Below, one piece after another: positions 22,301 to 36,400 of a stretch of 64,000 nucleotides of DNA (the first letter of the stretch is position 1; each line of letters begins with the position of its first letter). The notes below the pieces were generated by a model. It saw only the letters and a list, made by a program, of their open reading frames with translations, ran no database searches and was not told the origin of the DNA. This DNA comes from Sindora glabra (lineage: Eukaryota > Streptophyta > Magnoliopsida > Fabales > Fabaceae), in NCBI GenBank assembly GCA_020226215.1, contig CM035232.1, forward strand, positions 59,591,220 to 59,655,219, read 5' to 3'. Made by a program: the position numbers and the translations under genes.

Positions 22301-24500
22301 GATGTTTATAAGATGGCATTTATTTATATTTCTATAGAAGTAATTGAACCATTAATTTAGCTTCTATTTCTCTTAAGTTATTAATGATTCATCTAAGTGT
22401 CCAATCACCTAAACTTAATTGTTACGAACAATAATCAATTATAGAAATTCTACAAGTGATAATTAATCACAATCAAGTGTTAGTTATAACCTACAATAAA
22501 TGATTAATTAATTGGTTGTATTTAGCAGACTTATCTAAATATTTATAAATAATAATAAGAATAAGAATATTAATAATAGAGAAATGGAAGATAATCAAAT
22601 TAAAAGTAAATTAATAAGAATTAAATCTAAAAATTAAACCAAATTAAGAAAGAAATATCTTGAATCAAATACAACAATTACCTACTCATGTGTTCTTCAA
22701 GAATAAAAGTAAAAGAAAGGAAAATGCTAAATGAAAGAGTTGTTGCCTTTGGAAGCACAAAAGACCTAATACGTATATATGTTAGGGTTTTCCCTCTTTT
22801 AGGCTAGTTCAGGCTATCTCTTAGGGTTACAATAAATTAAGCCTTGCTTTATTTGGTGGCCTAGAACTTAATTTACAAAGTAAAATATGAAAACAAGTCG
22901 TTGTATCAAAATCCCCTAAGTTAACTTCCATCCATAATTTGACCATTATAATAATACAGTATCACTAAGTATCACTAATCACAAAGCATGAAAATTTTTG
23001 GGATGGACTTAAGCTAACATTTGGCTTTAGTTTAAAATCATTTTAACTTTTAAGGCTTTAGTTATACCCAAAAAACTATGACAAAGTTAGATTGGATAAT
23101 AACATTGCATTATCTTCTTGACAAAACTCGAACCTCATTAGGTCTTGACTATAATAGGACATTTGAAGTGTTTTTTTTATTAGATTTCTAAATATATAAT
23201 ATCATCCGAATTAGACTATGAAACTCAAGTTATAACAAAAACTTTGAAATAATATCAAAATCCAATATTAACCCTAAAAAAATCAATTTCATTCCAAAAT
23301 CATGAAACAATCATAAAACAAGGCTAGTTTCACTAAATTATGCACATTTAACACCTTAAGAGTTAAAGTATAGGACAAAAGAAAATAAGAAATATTGCAC
23401 ATTGAATTCCTCTATATTTAGCCTTTATATGTTCATTAGCAAGCATAACTTTATTCAAAATAAAAGAAGAAGACCTACTTTCCAAATGCTTTAGGATCAC
23501 AAAAATCATAAAAAGAAGAAGAAGAAGAAGAAGAAGAAGAAGACCTATTTTCCAAATGATTTAGGATCACAAAAATCACAAAAAATCATAAGCAAGAAAA
23601 TAATCAAGCCCTCAAGAATTGATCATAACACATCATGAACTAACCTTATTGGCCAAATAAAAAATTATTCAACATAGCAACTTCATTCAAAAAATGATAA
23701 ATCAAATATGTAGGCTTTTACAAGATCCATTCTCTAACTTTTGAGTGTTTAATGCTAATGTTTTACTAGAATTCATTCCTTAAAAAAATTCCTTTTATAG
23801 GCTTACTTATAATCTAATATCTATTACTCAAGTCATATGTATAACACAAATCAAAAGGACTTTATTAAAAGATGTAATGGGGTTAGGGAGATATAAAAGG
23901 AAAATTAAAGATATGAAAGTGTAAAATTAAAGAAATTAATAGAGCACTTGAAAGATAAATATCAACAAATTATAAACAATAATAACTTAATACAACACCC
24001 CTAATTCTAATTCCAACTACTCATGAACTTCTTTCTTTTTGCCTTATTATTACCTTTACTTCTTTTTTACTTTTTTCTATCTTTGCTTTTTCTTTTTTTC
24101 CCCTTCTTTCTTCTTATTTTTTTCCTTTTTTTAACCAAATATTAAAATATAAGTTGATAATTTTCCACATATTTCTTATATAACAAACACATAGCTAACT
24201 TATCTATGAACCCATCTTATGAATATTTCAAATGCTCCATTTATTCCTAAAGTTAGGTAAAGATTTGCTTTTCTTTAAGAAGCTTATTAGAGGGTTAGAC
24301 AATACAAGATAATTCAAATAAGCTCAATAAGGCTTATCAAAAATAAATTTTAAGGTTATCTATTTGGTAATTAGCTTATATAAAAAATGTATTTATCATG
24401 TTTATACATGCATGTGCAAATTTAATCATAAAACATAACTACAAAAATGTTAAATAATGTTAGTTATTTAATAAGTTAGACAACCCATGTTACATGTTAA
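22300..24500. other. Intergenic, no gene seen
   Basis: AT-rich DNA without a supported gene. A stretch at about 22730-22890 ('tatgttagggttttccctctttt', 'ggcctagaactta') is less AT-rich and looks like transcribed LTR leader of some gypsy element, but no terminus or second copy was found. A GAA microsatellite lies at 23514-23543. Confidence 0.45.
23465..23580. repeat. GAA microsatellite inside a 70-bp tandem duplication
   Basis: A unit reading 'gaagacctac/ttttccaaatg' then 'tttaggatcacaaaaatca' occurs twice, offset by 70 bp, separated by about ten GAA triplets (23514-23543). The second copy differs at few positions, so the duplication is recent relative to the surrounding DNA. Confidence 0.85.
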
Positions 24501-25250
24501 ATCATTCTACATAAGTTATATAATTGATGTGTAAAAAGTTACCATATCAATTTTTTGCCAAAAAATTGATATCTTTTTTAAAAATATTTTAATTTTTTTT
24601 TACATTTTATGTTAATTTTTATTAAAAAAACTAGCATACAATATTTATATAATATTTTTTCAATGTTGATTTTTTTCTTTCTTGCCAAAATATTTATAAT
24701 AAGAATTGAATAAATTTAACATCCTATAAAAAATATGTATTTTGAGTTAAAATTTTTAAAAGGCTAATACTTCATGCATGATTGCTTATTTAGAAAAAAT
24801 TTTATATCAATTTCATATAACTTTTTAAAATCTATTCATTTGCAAAATGCTAAACCCTCCTAAAATTATTAAAAATAGTTATGTTCATGGACATTTTTCA
24901 CTTTTTTTCTCATCTCTCATCATTATTTGGCCAACTTTAAACTTCCTTATAACATTTTATCAAACATATAATGAACATCTAAAATTCAAATACAACCTTA
25001 AAAGTTATACAAATAAAACACAAAAAAAATCTCTCTTAAAAATCAAAGAAATGAAAAAAGCAAAGATTTAAGAAATAAAAGCAAGAAAGGCTCCTCTTAT
25101 GTTTTGAACCCACTTCATACTCGATATTAGTTGAAGGAATATTAGTAACTCATTGATATATGGTGGTAAACAAAATAAGATTTAGTGCTTTGTTAAAGGA
25201 ATTAAAGAAACATAAAGAATGACATTGGAAATAAATAACACACTTATGGA
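24500..25250. repeat. AT-rich dispersed repeat, copy 3 of 4
   Basis: Collinear with 16950-17990. Anchors are 'gccaaaaaattgatatctttt' near 24557, 'aattgaataaatttaacatcc' near 24704, 'tctcatctctcatcattattt' near 24908 and 'gatattagttgaaggaatatta' near 25121. The open frame at 24847-25071 is not shared with the other copies. Confidence 0.65.
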
Positions 25251-25620
25251 ATTATGATACATCGTTGGTTGTTTAATAAATTAAACATTGGTTATGAATT
25301 GAAATATATATGAGTGATGTTGTATTTAAAATATTTGACGTTAATTCCTTAATTGATATGGAAATGATAACAAATGTTACTTTTCTTCATTACATGAAAA
25401 CCAATATGCTAATTGCTTGGATAATGTCAAGCATTGATATATGACATCAATTCTTAGTATAACAACTATTATTATTGTTTATTTAAGACATTGATTAGTT
25501 AACCAATGTGGTAAATTGATGTAATTTCCTATTTGATAATTGATGTAATACATTGGTTGATTTAATTAATTAATATCTAATGTTCAATTTAATTTTCCCT
25601 TAATCTCTAGTACACTTAGA
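25250..25620. repeat. Short 'gacatcaatt/aattgatgt' repeats
   Basis: Interspersed inverted units such as CATCGTTGGTTG, ACATTGGTTATG, GACATCAATTCTTAG, GACATTGATTAGTTAACCAATGTGG and ATTGATGTAA. They follow repeat copy 3 directly, and a weaker patch lies at 26750-26940. The style again suggests CACTA subterminal DNA. Confidence 0.45.
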
Positions 25621-28600
25621 GCAATAATTATAAATAGTATTCAACCATATTATTATACGCTCAATACAATATTTAAGCCTTATCTTAATGTTTTTATGGT
25701 AAAAAAAAATAATACATCAATACAAGAAAATGCCAATAGCAATAATTTCATATATTTAATTAGGTTTGAAAAATTGAAGACATTAAAATAATGAATAATA
25801 TTTAAATATTAAAAAAAATAGTCAGTAATAGCTCTAAAAATTAAAGAAGGTAATTAAATTATCATCGTATGACATGATCATTGAAAGGATCTTTTTTTAA
25901 ATCGACTTTAAAAAAAGAAAGGCATAAACAAGTCATGATTGATGTTGTAATTTTAATAGTAATACTATATACTTGTATTAGTAATAATATATGCTTGTAT
26001 TTAAGCAAAATCTATTACCAACTTATATGGTTACTAGAAGAGTTAAAACATAAAATTTTAATACTTACATGTTATTAGAATATTAAAGACTAATAATTAA
26101 GAAGATGCTTCGAATTATATATAGAATGTGAGCATGAAAAATATGAAATCAATTGTCTTTAATTTTTGCAAATATCACCAGGAGGATCTTCAACCTCCTA
26201 TATCCTTTTAGCATGACATGTAGCATATAAAAGCCTTCCTCTAACATGTGAACAATACAAAGACATGTATTAAAATTTGTAGCTTTAAAAATTTCCATTT
26301 TCAATAAATAACCTATACTTTAAAAATAAAGCATATAACTCGTTAAGGATGTATAATTTATCTACTCCTATGCTTTAAAAATCTATATCCTACCTAAAAC
26401 CTTAAAAAATGAAATCCAAAATATAAAATTGAAACAAATCTACATAGTTACAAAAACTAAACATCCTTCATTAGGTTTAGAGAAACAAGAAAGCATGAAA
26501 ATGCACTTTAACATTGAAAAGAAAAAGTCAATGAGATGAGGCCGAACTATTGGTTGAACTTTGAGTTTAAATGATCTTTTATATGAATTTCTTTATAGGG
26601 TACTACAAATTTTGGGAGGAAGAAACTTTCATTTTGCAATTTGGACTTTGATGCTAAGACAAGCTTGCCTTTTATTTTAATTCCCATCTTTATTTTTACA
26701 AGTTTAGTGAAAATAAAAAATACTTTATTTCAATATTCCACATTTATTATATACTAAAATTGATGTTTGTATTTATTTTTAAAATGATTAATAGTTAAAT
26801 ATGATTTGTTAGTTTATTAACCTCTGATGTCTAAATTTGAATTTTTCACATTAGTTACATTTAAAATACAAATGTTATAATGTATTGATGTTAATTTTTA
26901 ATAAACAATCGATGTTATTTCTTTGAGGTTTTTTAACAATTATTATTACTGCCTAAAAGCCAAATATAAAAAATCAAAGCATATTACATAAACAGTAGGA
27001 CAAACACACTTATTGAAATAAAAAAGCACTCTTATGAATAATGATAAATTATATAACAACACTTGTAAATAATATTAATAATGCATATAGCAATAAAGCA
27101 TATATACATTTGTAAGTAATTCTACTAACCTGTCATTTACAAGTAATCTCAATATGGTTTACAAAGATAAGTCATATATATTTAGTAGCCTTCTTCAAGC
27201 TAATATTAGTCTCTCTTTTAAGATATATGCAAACCATTCCTCTTGCAATCCTCTTATTTCTTCTTTACTATAGATGGTTATGTCTACTTTGAAGAACTAC
27301 TTGTTTATATATAAAACTTGATTAGAAGATAGAATTACATGTTTTTCACAAGTTTTTATAGAACTAAAATTCAAACAAATTACTATTTCAAGGTCTTTAT
27401 CCTTTTTCATGTGCTTCATCATCTCACCCATGTATTTCATCATGAAACATGCACACTTGACATTGCCTTCTTGTATGGGGCATTGTAACAAACTAACTCA
27501 AAAAATTACTAATTTCTTATAATAATGATCGATTACTATACTAAGTGCCCAAACATTCATAATAATTCATAATAATATTACCTTCACTTTAGCCCATATG
27601 ATGATGCTGGTCTATTTGCCATTGATTGACATGTAAGGCACCCTTAGAAATTCATTAACTACTGGCTTTCAAGTAACCCACATGGCCTTCCTTAATAGAT
27701 TAAACCAATACACCATCTTGTCTTTCATATAGAATACAATAATCATCTAATTGTACTTATAACATTATTTAATATCAAAGTAAGATAACTTACACACAAA
27801 TATTTACCAACAAACTGATAAATGAATCCTGGAAATCATATCCTATTTGATAATAATACACTTACACAAATATTACATTAGTTATTTGTTGAAAGGCTAA
27901 TAGGTTGTTAACCATAACAATTGCTTATATTGGCTATGTGCTTTAAGATGGGTTGTGACATTAGTAATGCATGAAGTTTACAAAATTCCTAACTTAGTAG
28001 AGTTGTAAATATTGTAGGCATATAAGCGAAAATAAGAATTAAGTTTTGACTTAAGACTAAGTGTTATTCTTCTTTAATTACAGATAGTATACCTCTATTT
28101 TATCCATTTCCCTCTCTAAATCTATCTTATGATGCCTGTAATTAGTTATTTTAATTGTCCAACAACTCTTATTTTTCTTTCTTAAGATAGCACTTGTAGA
28201 ATTCAATGATTAATTTTTTTAAAGGAGAACTTGTCATAACTGAGCTATTTTAGCATTTTTTTAATTTAAAGTTCCAAAATAATTATTTTATCAATTTGTA
28301 TTATTAAACTATTCCATTTTAGCAATTTTAAAAAATAAAATAATTATTTGTATATTTGATTGATTAACCATTATTCATTTTACTTTATGATAAAATCTAG
28401 GTATTTAATTTTATGAAGTGGTAAAATTATAATTTTATTTATTTAATCTATAAGTTATCCAAAGTTATCTTGAATGACTTTTATAATGCTTGTTTATAGA
28501 ATTAGGAATATTTAGAATTTATGAATGCAGAGATTTATAAAAATATTTATATAGACTTTAGTAAATAATTTTATTTAAAATTTATAAAATTCTGAGACAC

Positions 28601-28888
28601 TCATTTGAAGCTTGTAAGTTTATTAAATCATTTAGTAATTATAAGGAAAGAAGAAGAAAATGAAAATAATGAACTTCACGATGGGTAGTTGTGATTTAAT
28701 AGGAAAAGAATTTTTATGAGGGATGAATGGGGATAGGACTTTTTTTCTATGTATAAAACAAGTGGCTAATATTAGTTTCTATTTTAATTATCAAACACCC
28801 ACCACACTCTAATTTTTCAAAAGTCAAGCTCCCCATGGTACATTTAGAATAATGTTATATGAAATTCGATCTTTTAAAAGTTTGTTAA
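25620..28888. other. Intergenic, no gene seen
   Basis: AT-rich sequence. The small open frames at 25881-26078 and 27297-27491 have no recognisable motif, splice partner or base bias. Apart from the repeat patch at 26750-26940, I see nothing to annotate. Confidence 0.5.
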
Positions 28889-29195
28889 AAAATCAATGGG
28901 GGGGATAAAGCTTCAAATAAAAAGTTTAAGAGGTAAGTTATTATTTTTTAAAAATTAAAAAAACTATATTTCGTAGATAACATGAGAGTATTATGCATAT
29001 ATAGTCATTTATATAATAATATAGAAGACCAAATTCAGGTGACATATATCAAATTGATAGATGAAAAATTGAAAACTGCTAATGCAAGGCAGCAAATAGA
29101 AATGGTCTCATTATTAATAAACAATTTATTCTCTCGTCTTGACAGAAGAAGAGATTTATTATTTATGATAAATAATTCAGTAATTAAACCCATTA

Positions 29196-30736
29196 TTATC
29201 CTCGTATGTCACAACAATAAAATTCTGAGGTAGTACGCATTGTTCCCTAGCATAACCGTTTTGCTTGCAAACGCATAACAGTTGGGATATTGCTTACACC
29301 GTCCTGGACAAAACTATGCGCACATTTCTGTAATTTTTAAGTAATAAATCCGTCAATTCATATAAATATATAACTTTAAAAAAATCCATAACTTAATCAA
29401 GTTGACAAAGATTTCATTTGGAATTAAAATTTTCAAGAATTGAATTCACTTTATTTCAAATTTAAAAGTTATGTCAAAAATAATAATTTTAATTCAGTTG
29501 TAAATGAATTTTTTTTATTTAGAACATATTGAAAAATATGTTAAATTTGATTAAAAATAATTTTAATGGTATTATAATAAATATAATGTGAGGAAAAGGA
29601 TAAAATTTTTTATATGACATATATTTTAGGCCAAATGAAATGATTTCTAATAAAAACCTTGATGAATTTAATGAATTTCATAAAACTATAAATGTAATTA
29701 AAACTGAAATTATAAATAAAATGAAATAAAATTTCTCTTTACTTAATCCCTTCTTTCAAAGGACTAAAATTATGATTTTATTTTATTTTTAAACAAATTC
29801 CTTTTATTAATAATATTTAAATTTAAGTGAAGACACATTTCATTTTATTTCATTTATAATTTTTATTTTAATCAAATTTGTGCCATTGAATTTATCAAGA
29901 ATTTCTTTATAGTTCATTTAATTTGGCCTAAAACAAAAGTTACAATAAAAGTTTTACCCTCTTTCTAAGACACCATAAAATTTACTATTTAATTGAATTT
30001 CACATCTTCTTCAATATTCTAAGTAAAAGAATACATTTGCAAATAAATTAAAATAATTATTTTTAAATAATTTTCAAATAACATAATTTATTTATAAATT
30101 AATTGAAATTTTTTTATTGAATTGGAATAAAATTAATTTTAGAAAAAATTAATTCCAAATGAAGCCAATCATGAAAGATATGCGAAGTATTTAAAAAATG
30201 TAATTTTTTTTAAACCTAGGTTGGGAGGGACTTCCTTGAAACCTAAATAAATGAAGTGTATGTCACGTATTTGATATTAAAAAAAAAAAAGGCATTTGCT
30301 TTGGTGTACAATATTTTGCAAGTTGTTTTCTATAAAATTTTATAACTTACAAATAAGATTTCGTAATTTAAAAAGTACTTAATTATTATATTGTAATGCA
30401 AATATGATTGCTCATATTGGAAGAACTTATGATAAAATATTAATATTTTATCAAAAAGTTGTCAAATTTTATTGGAAAATTATAACTGTCTATCCTAAAT
30501 ATTTGCCAAATTTTATTAAAAAAACCGCGAAGCTTTTGTAAAAAATTACAGGTTTCAGTTTTAAATAAAAGTGGCAACTTTTGTGTAAAATTACGTAACT
30601 TTTCTCGAAGTCATATCAAAGCAAAAGCCAAAAAAAAAAAACTATCAAATTCAAAATACATACTCCAATTTTTAATTAATTGCATACCAAGTGAGAATAA
30701 GACAGCGATGATAATGGCAGTGAAGATCAATTTCAT
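29196..30736 (-). pseudogene. Defensin-like peptide pseudogene (duplicate)
   Basis: Duplicate of the gene at 13531-15079. Exon 1 (30736-30688) is still open and encodes a signal peptide with a few conservative changes; the donor G|GTATGC and acceptor ACAG are retained around a 1,360-bp intron. Exon 2 (29327-29196, 132 nt versus 137) is dead. A CAG codon has become TAG four codons in, one base is lost in the region matching NAWC, and a net four bases are lost where the CCC cluster lies, destroying the cysteine pattern. The region matching the TATA box of the intact copy is deleted. No product is expected. Confidence 0.8.
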
Positions 30737-30814
30737 GGCTGCGGTAGACAGTTTACCTGCATTGACGTTGCACTTTGAAATGCTATTAAGATGTTAAAGT
30801 TATGATCGGTCTTT

Positions 30815-31690
30815 TAAAAGTCGGATTAAATTGGCTGGTTCAACTAGTTTGACAGGAACCAGATCCTAATCCGATTTTAGTATTACTTGAAATCCGAGCA
30901 ACAGGTCAAATTGGTTTAAACCGACCTGATCTAATATTTGGTCGGTAAACTTGCCAAATGAGTGTAATTCAGTTTAGGCATGTCAATAATTATTTCAGGC
31001 CGGTACATGATATTTTATTGCTTGAACAAGCGCCACCTTTGCTATAATAATGACAAGCATATATATCATGTATAATTTTTTATTTTTCATATTTTACCTC
31101 ATCTAAATTTTTTTTATGAATAATATATATTATATATATTTATATCATATATTATATAATTAAACTATTTTTATATAACTAATATTTAATTTAAAATTTT
31201 TATTAGATTGAAATAAAATATAATTTTAATATTATAAAATAATATTAAAATTGTGATAGGGTTTGTAATTAAATTAAAATTAAAATTTATTATTTTGTAT
31301 TTCATAAATATATTTATACAAGTTAAAATAATTTAATCCTTTTACATATATATAATATTATAATTTATATATATATAAATATATTAACTGATTTAAGCAC
31401 TCTACTCAATCAGTTAAACCAAATCAAACTTGGTCCACTCATCTTACTAGTTCAATAGTCAATCTGAATCTAAGAATACTGGCTATGATAAAATCTATTC
31501 AAATATTTTATTAAGATTGTTAAAATAATGATGATAATATTTTGCTAAAATAATGAGAAGTGGATGATTGACTACTCTCCTTAAATAGTATTATAAGAGT
31601 AGTTCATTACTACAAAATGTGGAATTTAATTCATAATTAATAGTCAAAATTTAAAATAAATTAAATTTTAAATAACTCCCACTAACAGTT
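30815..31690. mobile_element. AT-rich insertion in duplication copy B
   Basis: This stretch has no counterpart in copy A (which would place it near 15257). The outer parts are less AT-rich and carry 'ggctggttcaactagtttgac' on the left and 'tactagttcaatagtcaatctgaa' on the right, which pair loosely as inverted repeats. The core is nearly pure A/T. This looks like a MITE of the 'ggttcaa' type, but exact ends and target duplication were not resolved. Confidence 0.4.
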
Positions 31691-32258
31691 TACAGTAAAT
31701 TAAATTAAATTAAATTTTCATTTAAAATATTATTTGAAATCACATAATATAAAACATGAAACGTATGCTGCTTATTTAATAATTTTTTGCTTATTTCACT
31801 CGACTCAGTGTGTTTGCAACGAATATAGAGTACCAAAACAATTTTATATATGAATTTTGTTAGGTAGTTTCTTGAAAGCACCCACCAAGGGAGAATTAAT
31901 CGTATTGAAAGTACAATTTTATTTAAAAAAATGCTTATGTGTTCATATTTAATTCATTTTTATGAACGTGTAAAATGATGAGCCTAAATCAAATAGAAAC
32001 ACATAAGTTTTTCATAATTTTATATCTTTAACATAAATGCTTTTCTTCAATGTTAAATATCGGTTAACAAAAAATTAGTAAAATCCTAAATTCTAATATC
32101 CTAAATCCTAAAATCATGTCCTATTTATAACATTGAACATTGTACTAGTATTTTTCTAAAAGAGAAGAACGGAGGCATGTATTAGTCAGCCTTTGATTGA
32201 AGTAATTCAGACTTCGAGCACCATTGAAAGAATTCAGACTTCGAGCTCCGTTGGACAG

Positions 32259-33088
32259 TGTTTATGGTCACTTTTCGTTTCGATATAAAATTAAAAATAC
32301 ACTTCATTTCAAGAACAATTTGGGACTTGAATCGTGTCCTCAAATAGATCTTTGTTTGATAAGTTATGTGTCAATCAAATTAAGAAAAACAGTAAAAAAG
32401 CAAAAGGAATGTAAAGAAAAGAGCAAATAATGCAAGAAATAAATTAACTCGAAAATAAATTAAAATTGAAATCCAAAAAAAATGGTGGAATTACATACTC
32501 AATCTTTTCTATTTGTCAATTACCGTGACAGTAGGTGTTAGGTGTATAAAAGATTTGTGAGTAAATGAAATCCAACCTTTGTACATTATTCAGAAGTCTT
32601 ATTTATAGATTTTTAATGCTAACGGCTAATTCCTAAGAATTATTTTGACAAGTGTACATCACACAAAACTACTAAAAACTTATTAAAACTACCTCTAATA
32701 ACTGTTACCAATTTTTGAAATAAAATTGAAAACTGTCAGACTTTGATATCTTCAACAATCTTCAATCAACTCTTGAAATCAAGGCATTTCTCAGTTTTCG
32801 AAATCGAATCCAAACCACTCCAACAATCGAACTTCAATCTTTATAGCTTACTTTTCGAATTGAAATCAAATGGACATCTTTTTCAAAATCATATCAATTA
32901 CCATATCAATAGCCCTCTTCGAAATTGTTTCAAATTGTTTGATTTATCTATTATACAACTCGAATTACCACACTTAAACTGCCTTTTCGAACTAAATTCA
33001 AAATATCAATTCCAACATCAACTCTTCAAAATCTCCTTATTTTCAAATCAAAATCAAAAATAGGACTTAGCAAAATTTAACACCCACA
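32259..33088 (-). repeat. 3' LTR of the Tat element
   Basis: On the minus strand it starts TGTGGGTGTTAAATTTTG and ends CCATAAACA. It aligns along its full length with 44514-45341, differing at roughly one base in ten by eye, many of them C/T or G/A at CpG sites. Just outside, 'aattcagacttcgagc' occurs twice in tandem (about 32204-32245). Confidence 0.85.
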
Positions 33089-33100
33089 GATGCCCCCTAA
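33089..33100 (-). promoter_or_regulatory. Polypurine tract
   Basis: Minus strand TTAGGGGGCATC lies directly before the 3' LTR start TGTGGG, where the plus-strand primer of reverse transcription is expected. It fixes the inner edge of this LTR. Confidence 0.7.
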
Positions 33101-33480
33101 AATATTTGTCTTTTAAGTGTAACAAAAAAATAAATATTTTAAATTTCAAAAAATGAAGGGAGAAAATAAATAACAAAATTCTCAACTACCACGATCCTCA
33201 TAATAGTCATGTTCTCAGAGGACAGGCCAACCATAATCAGTAATAAAATTATTTATTACCAATGAACTCCCATTATTTGAAATCATCTTAATTGTCCATT
33301 CCATCAAGATAGGGTAAAAATATCAAAACGACCATTTTACCTTTTACCTTTTACAATCCTCTTCATCATTTTGCCTCCTTCAATCTTCATCTTCTTGCTT
33401 TAAAAACCTTATGAATTCGTTGCTACTTCCTTTCTACCTTCATTGTTTTTCATTTTATGATTCAACCTTTTACCTAAAAA

Positions 33481-36400
33481 ATGACTCAAAAGGAAAATAT
33501 TTCTTCATCTTCCAACTTTTTACCTAACGGTATCGAGGCCGCCGGCTTTATATCCAAATATCACACCGATTACATGCCTAGACAAAAAAAACTAGAAAGA
33601 AAAGATGGGCTATCTGGAGGTCTTAGGTACTAATTCCTTTCTCTACAAATGATAAAACCCTTGCCTTTCTTGGCCCATATTCACCACCTACTGAGGTTAA
33701 GATGAAAAATGATTTCTTTCCTTCACTTAACTAAGAAAAGATTCTAGCTTCCCACTCTGTCATTAGAACTGATTTTATTGAAAACCTAAAATCAACCTTC
33801 AAAACAAATGCTCCTACAAATCATTCTTCTTATTTTGATTGGTTGATTAGGATGTAAACCTACAAAAGGGATGCCTGAAAAGCTTTAGGGATTCATGATT
33901 TTATCTAGTTGAGTCACTGTAATCTCGGTTATAATTTTCCAATGATGGCCAGTTCTTTTTTTTTCTAGAACAAAGTCACCAATTCTTTTCATATTCTATA
34001 TGGTATGATCACTCAAACTCTTTTCGATTAGCTACTATTATAGGTGTTAAACCCACTAGAGTGACTTTCCATCTTAATGTTAAGCTTTCAAATAACTAGA
34101 TTTTCCCAAATTTTTCGAAATTTACCTGCACCCAATTCATTGCTAATAACCATTCCAACAGTGAAGAAGTTTCAAACAATGAACATGTTGCCTTTTTGTT
34201 GCTTTGACTATATTCTTATGTCTTTTGTTCGAAAAGCAACTAGATTTCTAAATCCTTTCTTCTTTTAGCCCAACTCCTATATGAAGAAGTAAACATCAAT
34301 TTGAGTAAATTGATTCTGGGTCATTTTTATGAGGCTATGAATAACGTTGTTATTGTTCAAAGATCAAATCAACCTCTTCATAATCTTGGCGGGCCTTTCT
34401 AGTTGCTGCAACTTTGGCTTTATGCCATTTTTAAAGATAAGCTGAGCATAAAAGCCCCTAATGATGTTTTAAAAACTATTGAAGGTGTAAGAGTTAGCCA
34501 TTTGACTATCACTTCTTCAAAATTCCATAATTTGGAATAATTTCAATATTACTTTTCTTTATTTCATTCCCTCAAAGCACATTCTCCATCTATTTCTCCT
34601 TTTTCAAGTCGAACTCGAGGTCCAAAATGGTTTACCCATTTTCTTCTCTCTGAAACCCTGGGATCCAAGCTGAAAACAATGAAATTTGGAATGAATTTTT
34701 GACTTGTGATATTCTATCTACTCACATTTCTGGGCTAGAAATGAGAATTTACTCTTATCAACCTAATCTAGTGGCAAGACAATTCGACCTTAGTCAAAAT
34801 ATTCCAACTACCATGTATGAAGACTCTTCTGAGGTTATGTTCGAATCGTCAATAGTTAATTTACCTAACCTTCTTGTCCTCATTAAACATTATGGGAAGA
34901 AGAAATCAAAATTGATCCCTTTCGAGTTTGAACCTTCTTTCTACTGCACCTTTGACTTCGTAGAATGGTGGGACCATTACTATTCTTGTTTTCACAAATC
35001 TCTAACTATATGCTTCAAAAGAATGATTGACTAACTCACTTTTGATCAATCCGTGCAGAAAGGAGACCCTAGCTGAAAGACCAAAGGTATACATATTCAT
35101 GAAATCTCTATCTTTGAAAAGTATTTTTGAACTAGTTATGTATCAGGAGCTGTAGGAAGAACAATTGTTGATACAACACAAACTTTAAAGGATAAAATAA
35201 ATAAGATTGCTGAAAAACACAGATTTGATTTATCGAACTACCTTGAAATAAAGGATTTTGAAACTAGATGTATAACTTATCGACTTATAAAAATTGACAT
35301 AAGAACTAAGTTTCAGAATTTTTATCCTTCATTTCCTCTTTTGCTAAATGCTCCTTTTAGACTAGCAAAACCTTTAACTTGTCCAAAATGGTTTAACCCA
35401 TTTGATTTTTCTTTGAAAAACATATTACCTAAGCCAAAATCAAAGCAAAAATTGAAACTGGAAAAGGTTGAAAAAACTAAATACAATGTTTCAAACTATC
35501 CCTTTAATTTGCATCCACATCAAAGAACTTACTTGTTAGATAAAAGGATTCCAGGTAACTTTTTCTTTCAAATTCGATTTGCTTTATTTCTGTACTTATT
35601 CTAACCAAATCTTTATTATAGTGACTAAAAGCACTAAAGTCTTCAAAAAACCTCATGAAAGTGAAGACTGGGAAGAAGAAGGTCCTAAAAAGAAAGGAAA
35701 AAGGCCTGTTGTCTCTTCAAGGCCCTAAAGCCAACAAAGAGAGTAAGTATATTCTTTTATGAACATTTTCTTAACAAACAATAGCTTACCTTTCTTTCCT
35801 CATTTTTAGGCTTCAAAGAAAACAGAACCAAAGGATTCTAACACTTCAACATCTCCCATAACAACACATCAAACAAGCGAAGATGTCATTTCGAAGAAAA
35901 TAAAGGTATATTGCTAAAACCTTATCTTGTCCTTTTAATTTTGATCTACTAGAACTAAATTCGTTTCCTTATTAGCTTGAAAAAAAAATCTCCACCAAGA
36001 TGAAGTGGAAGAAAAAGAGCTTCACAAAAATCAAATTTGAATTTAAAAGCATCTGAGGTATATCTTATTTCTTATTTTCTCTCTCTCTCTCTCTCTCTCT
36101 CTTATATATATATATATGTATGTATATTATCAAACAGTAGCTTTGGATTCTAATTTAGAATCTGAAAATGATTCTTCAAAGAAGAAAGCAAAAATCTTTG
36201 AAGAAATAGAGAATATTTTGAATGTAAATCCTTAATTTAAAGAAGTTATTCGAGATGCTGCACCAGCGTCTGATAAGTTTAAAGGCTCTAAAAGAGTTAA
36301 TCCTGATGAACAATCTCCATAAATATTTTCTACAGAATCTCCCATATTAAAGGAACAAAATTTCAAAGAAGAAAGGACAAAGCCGATGGTGAATTCTCAA

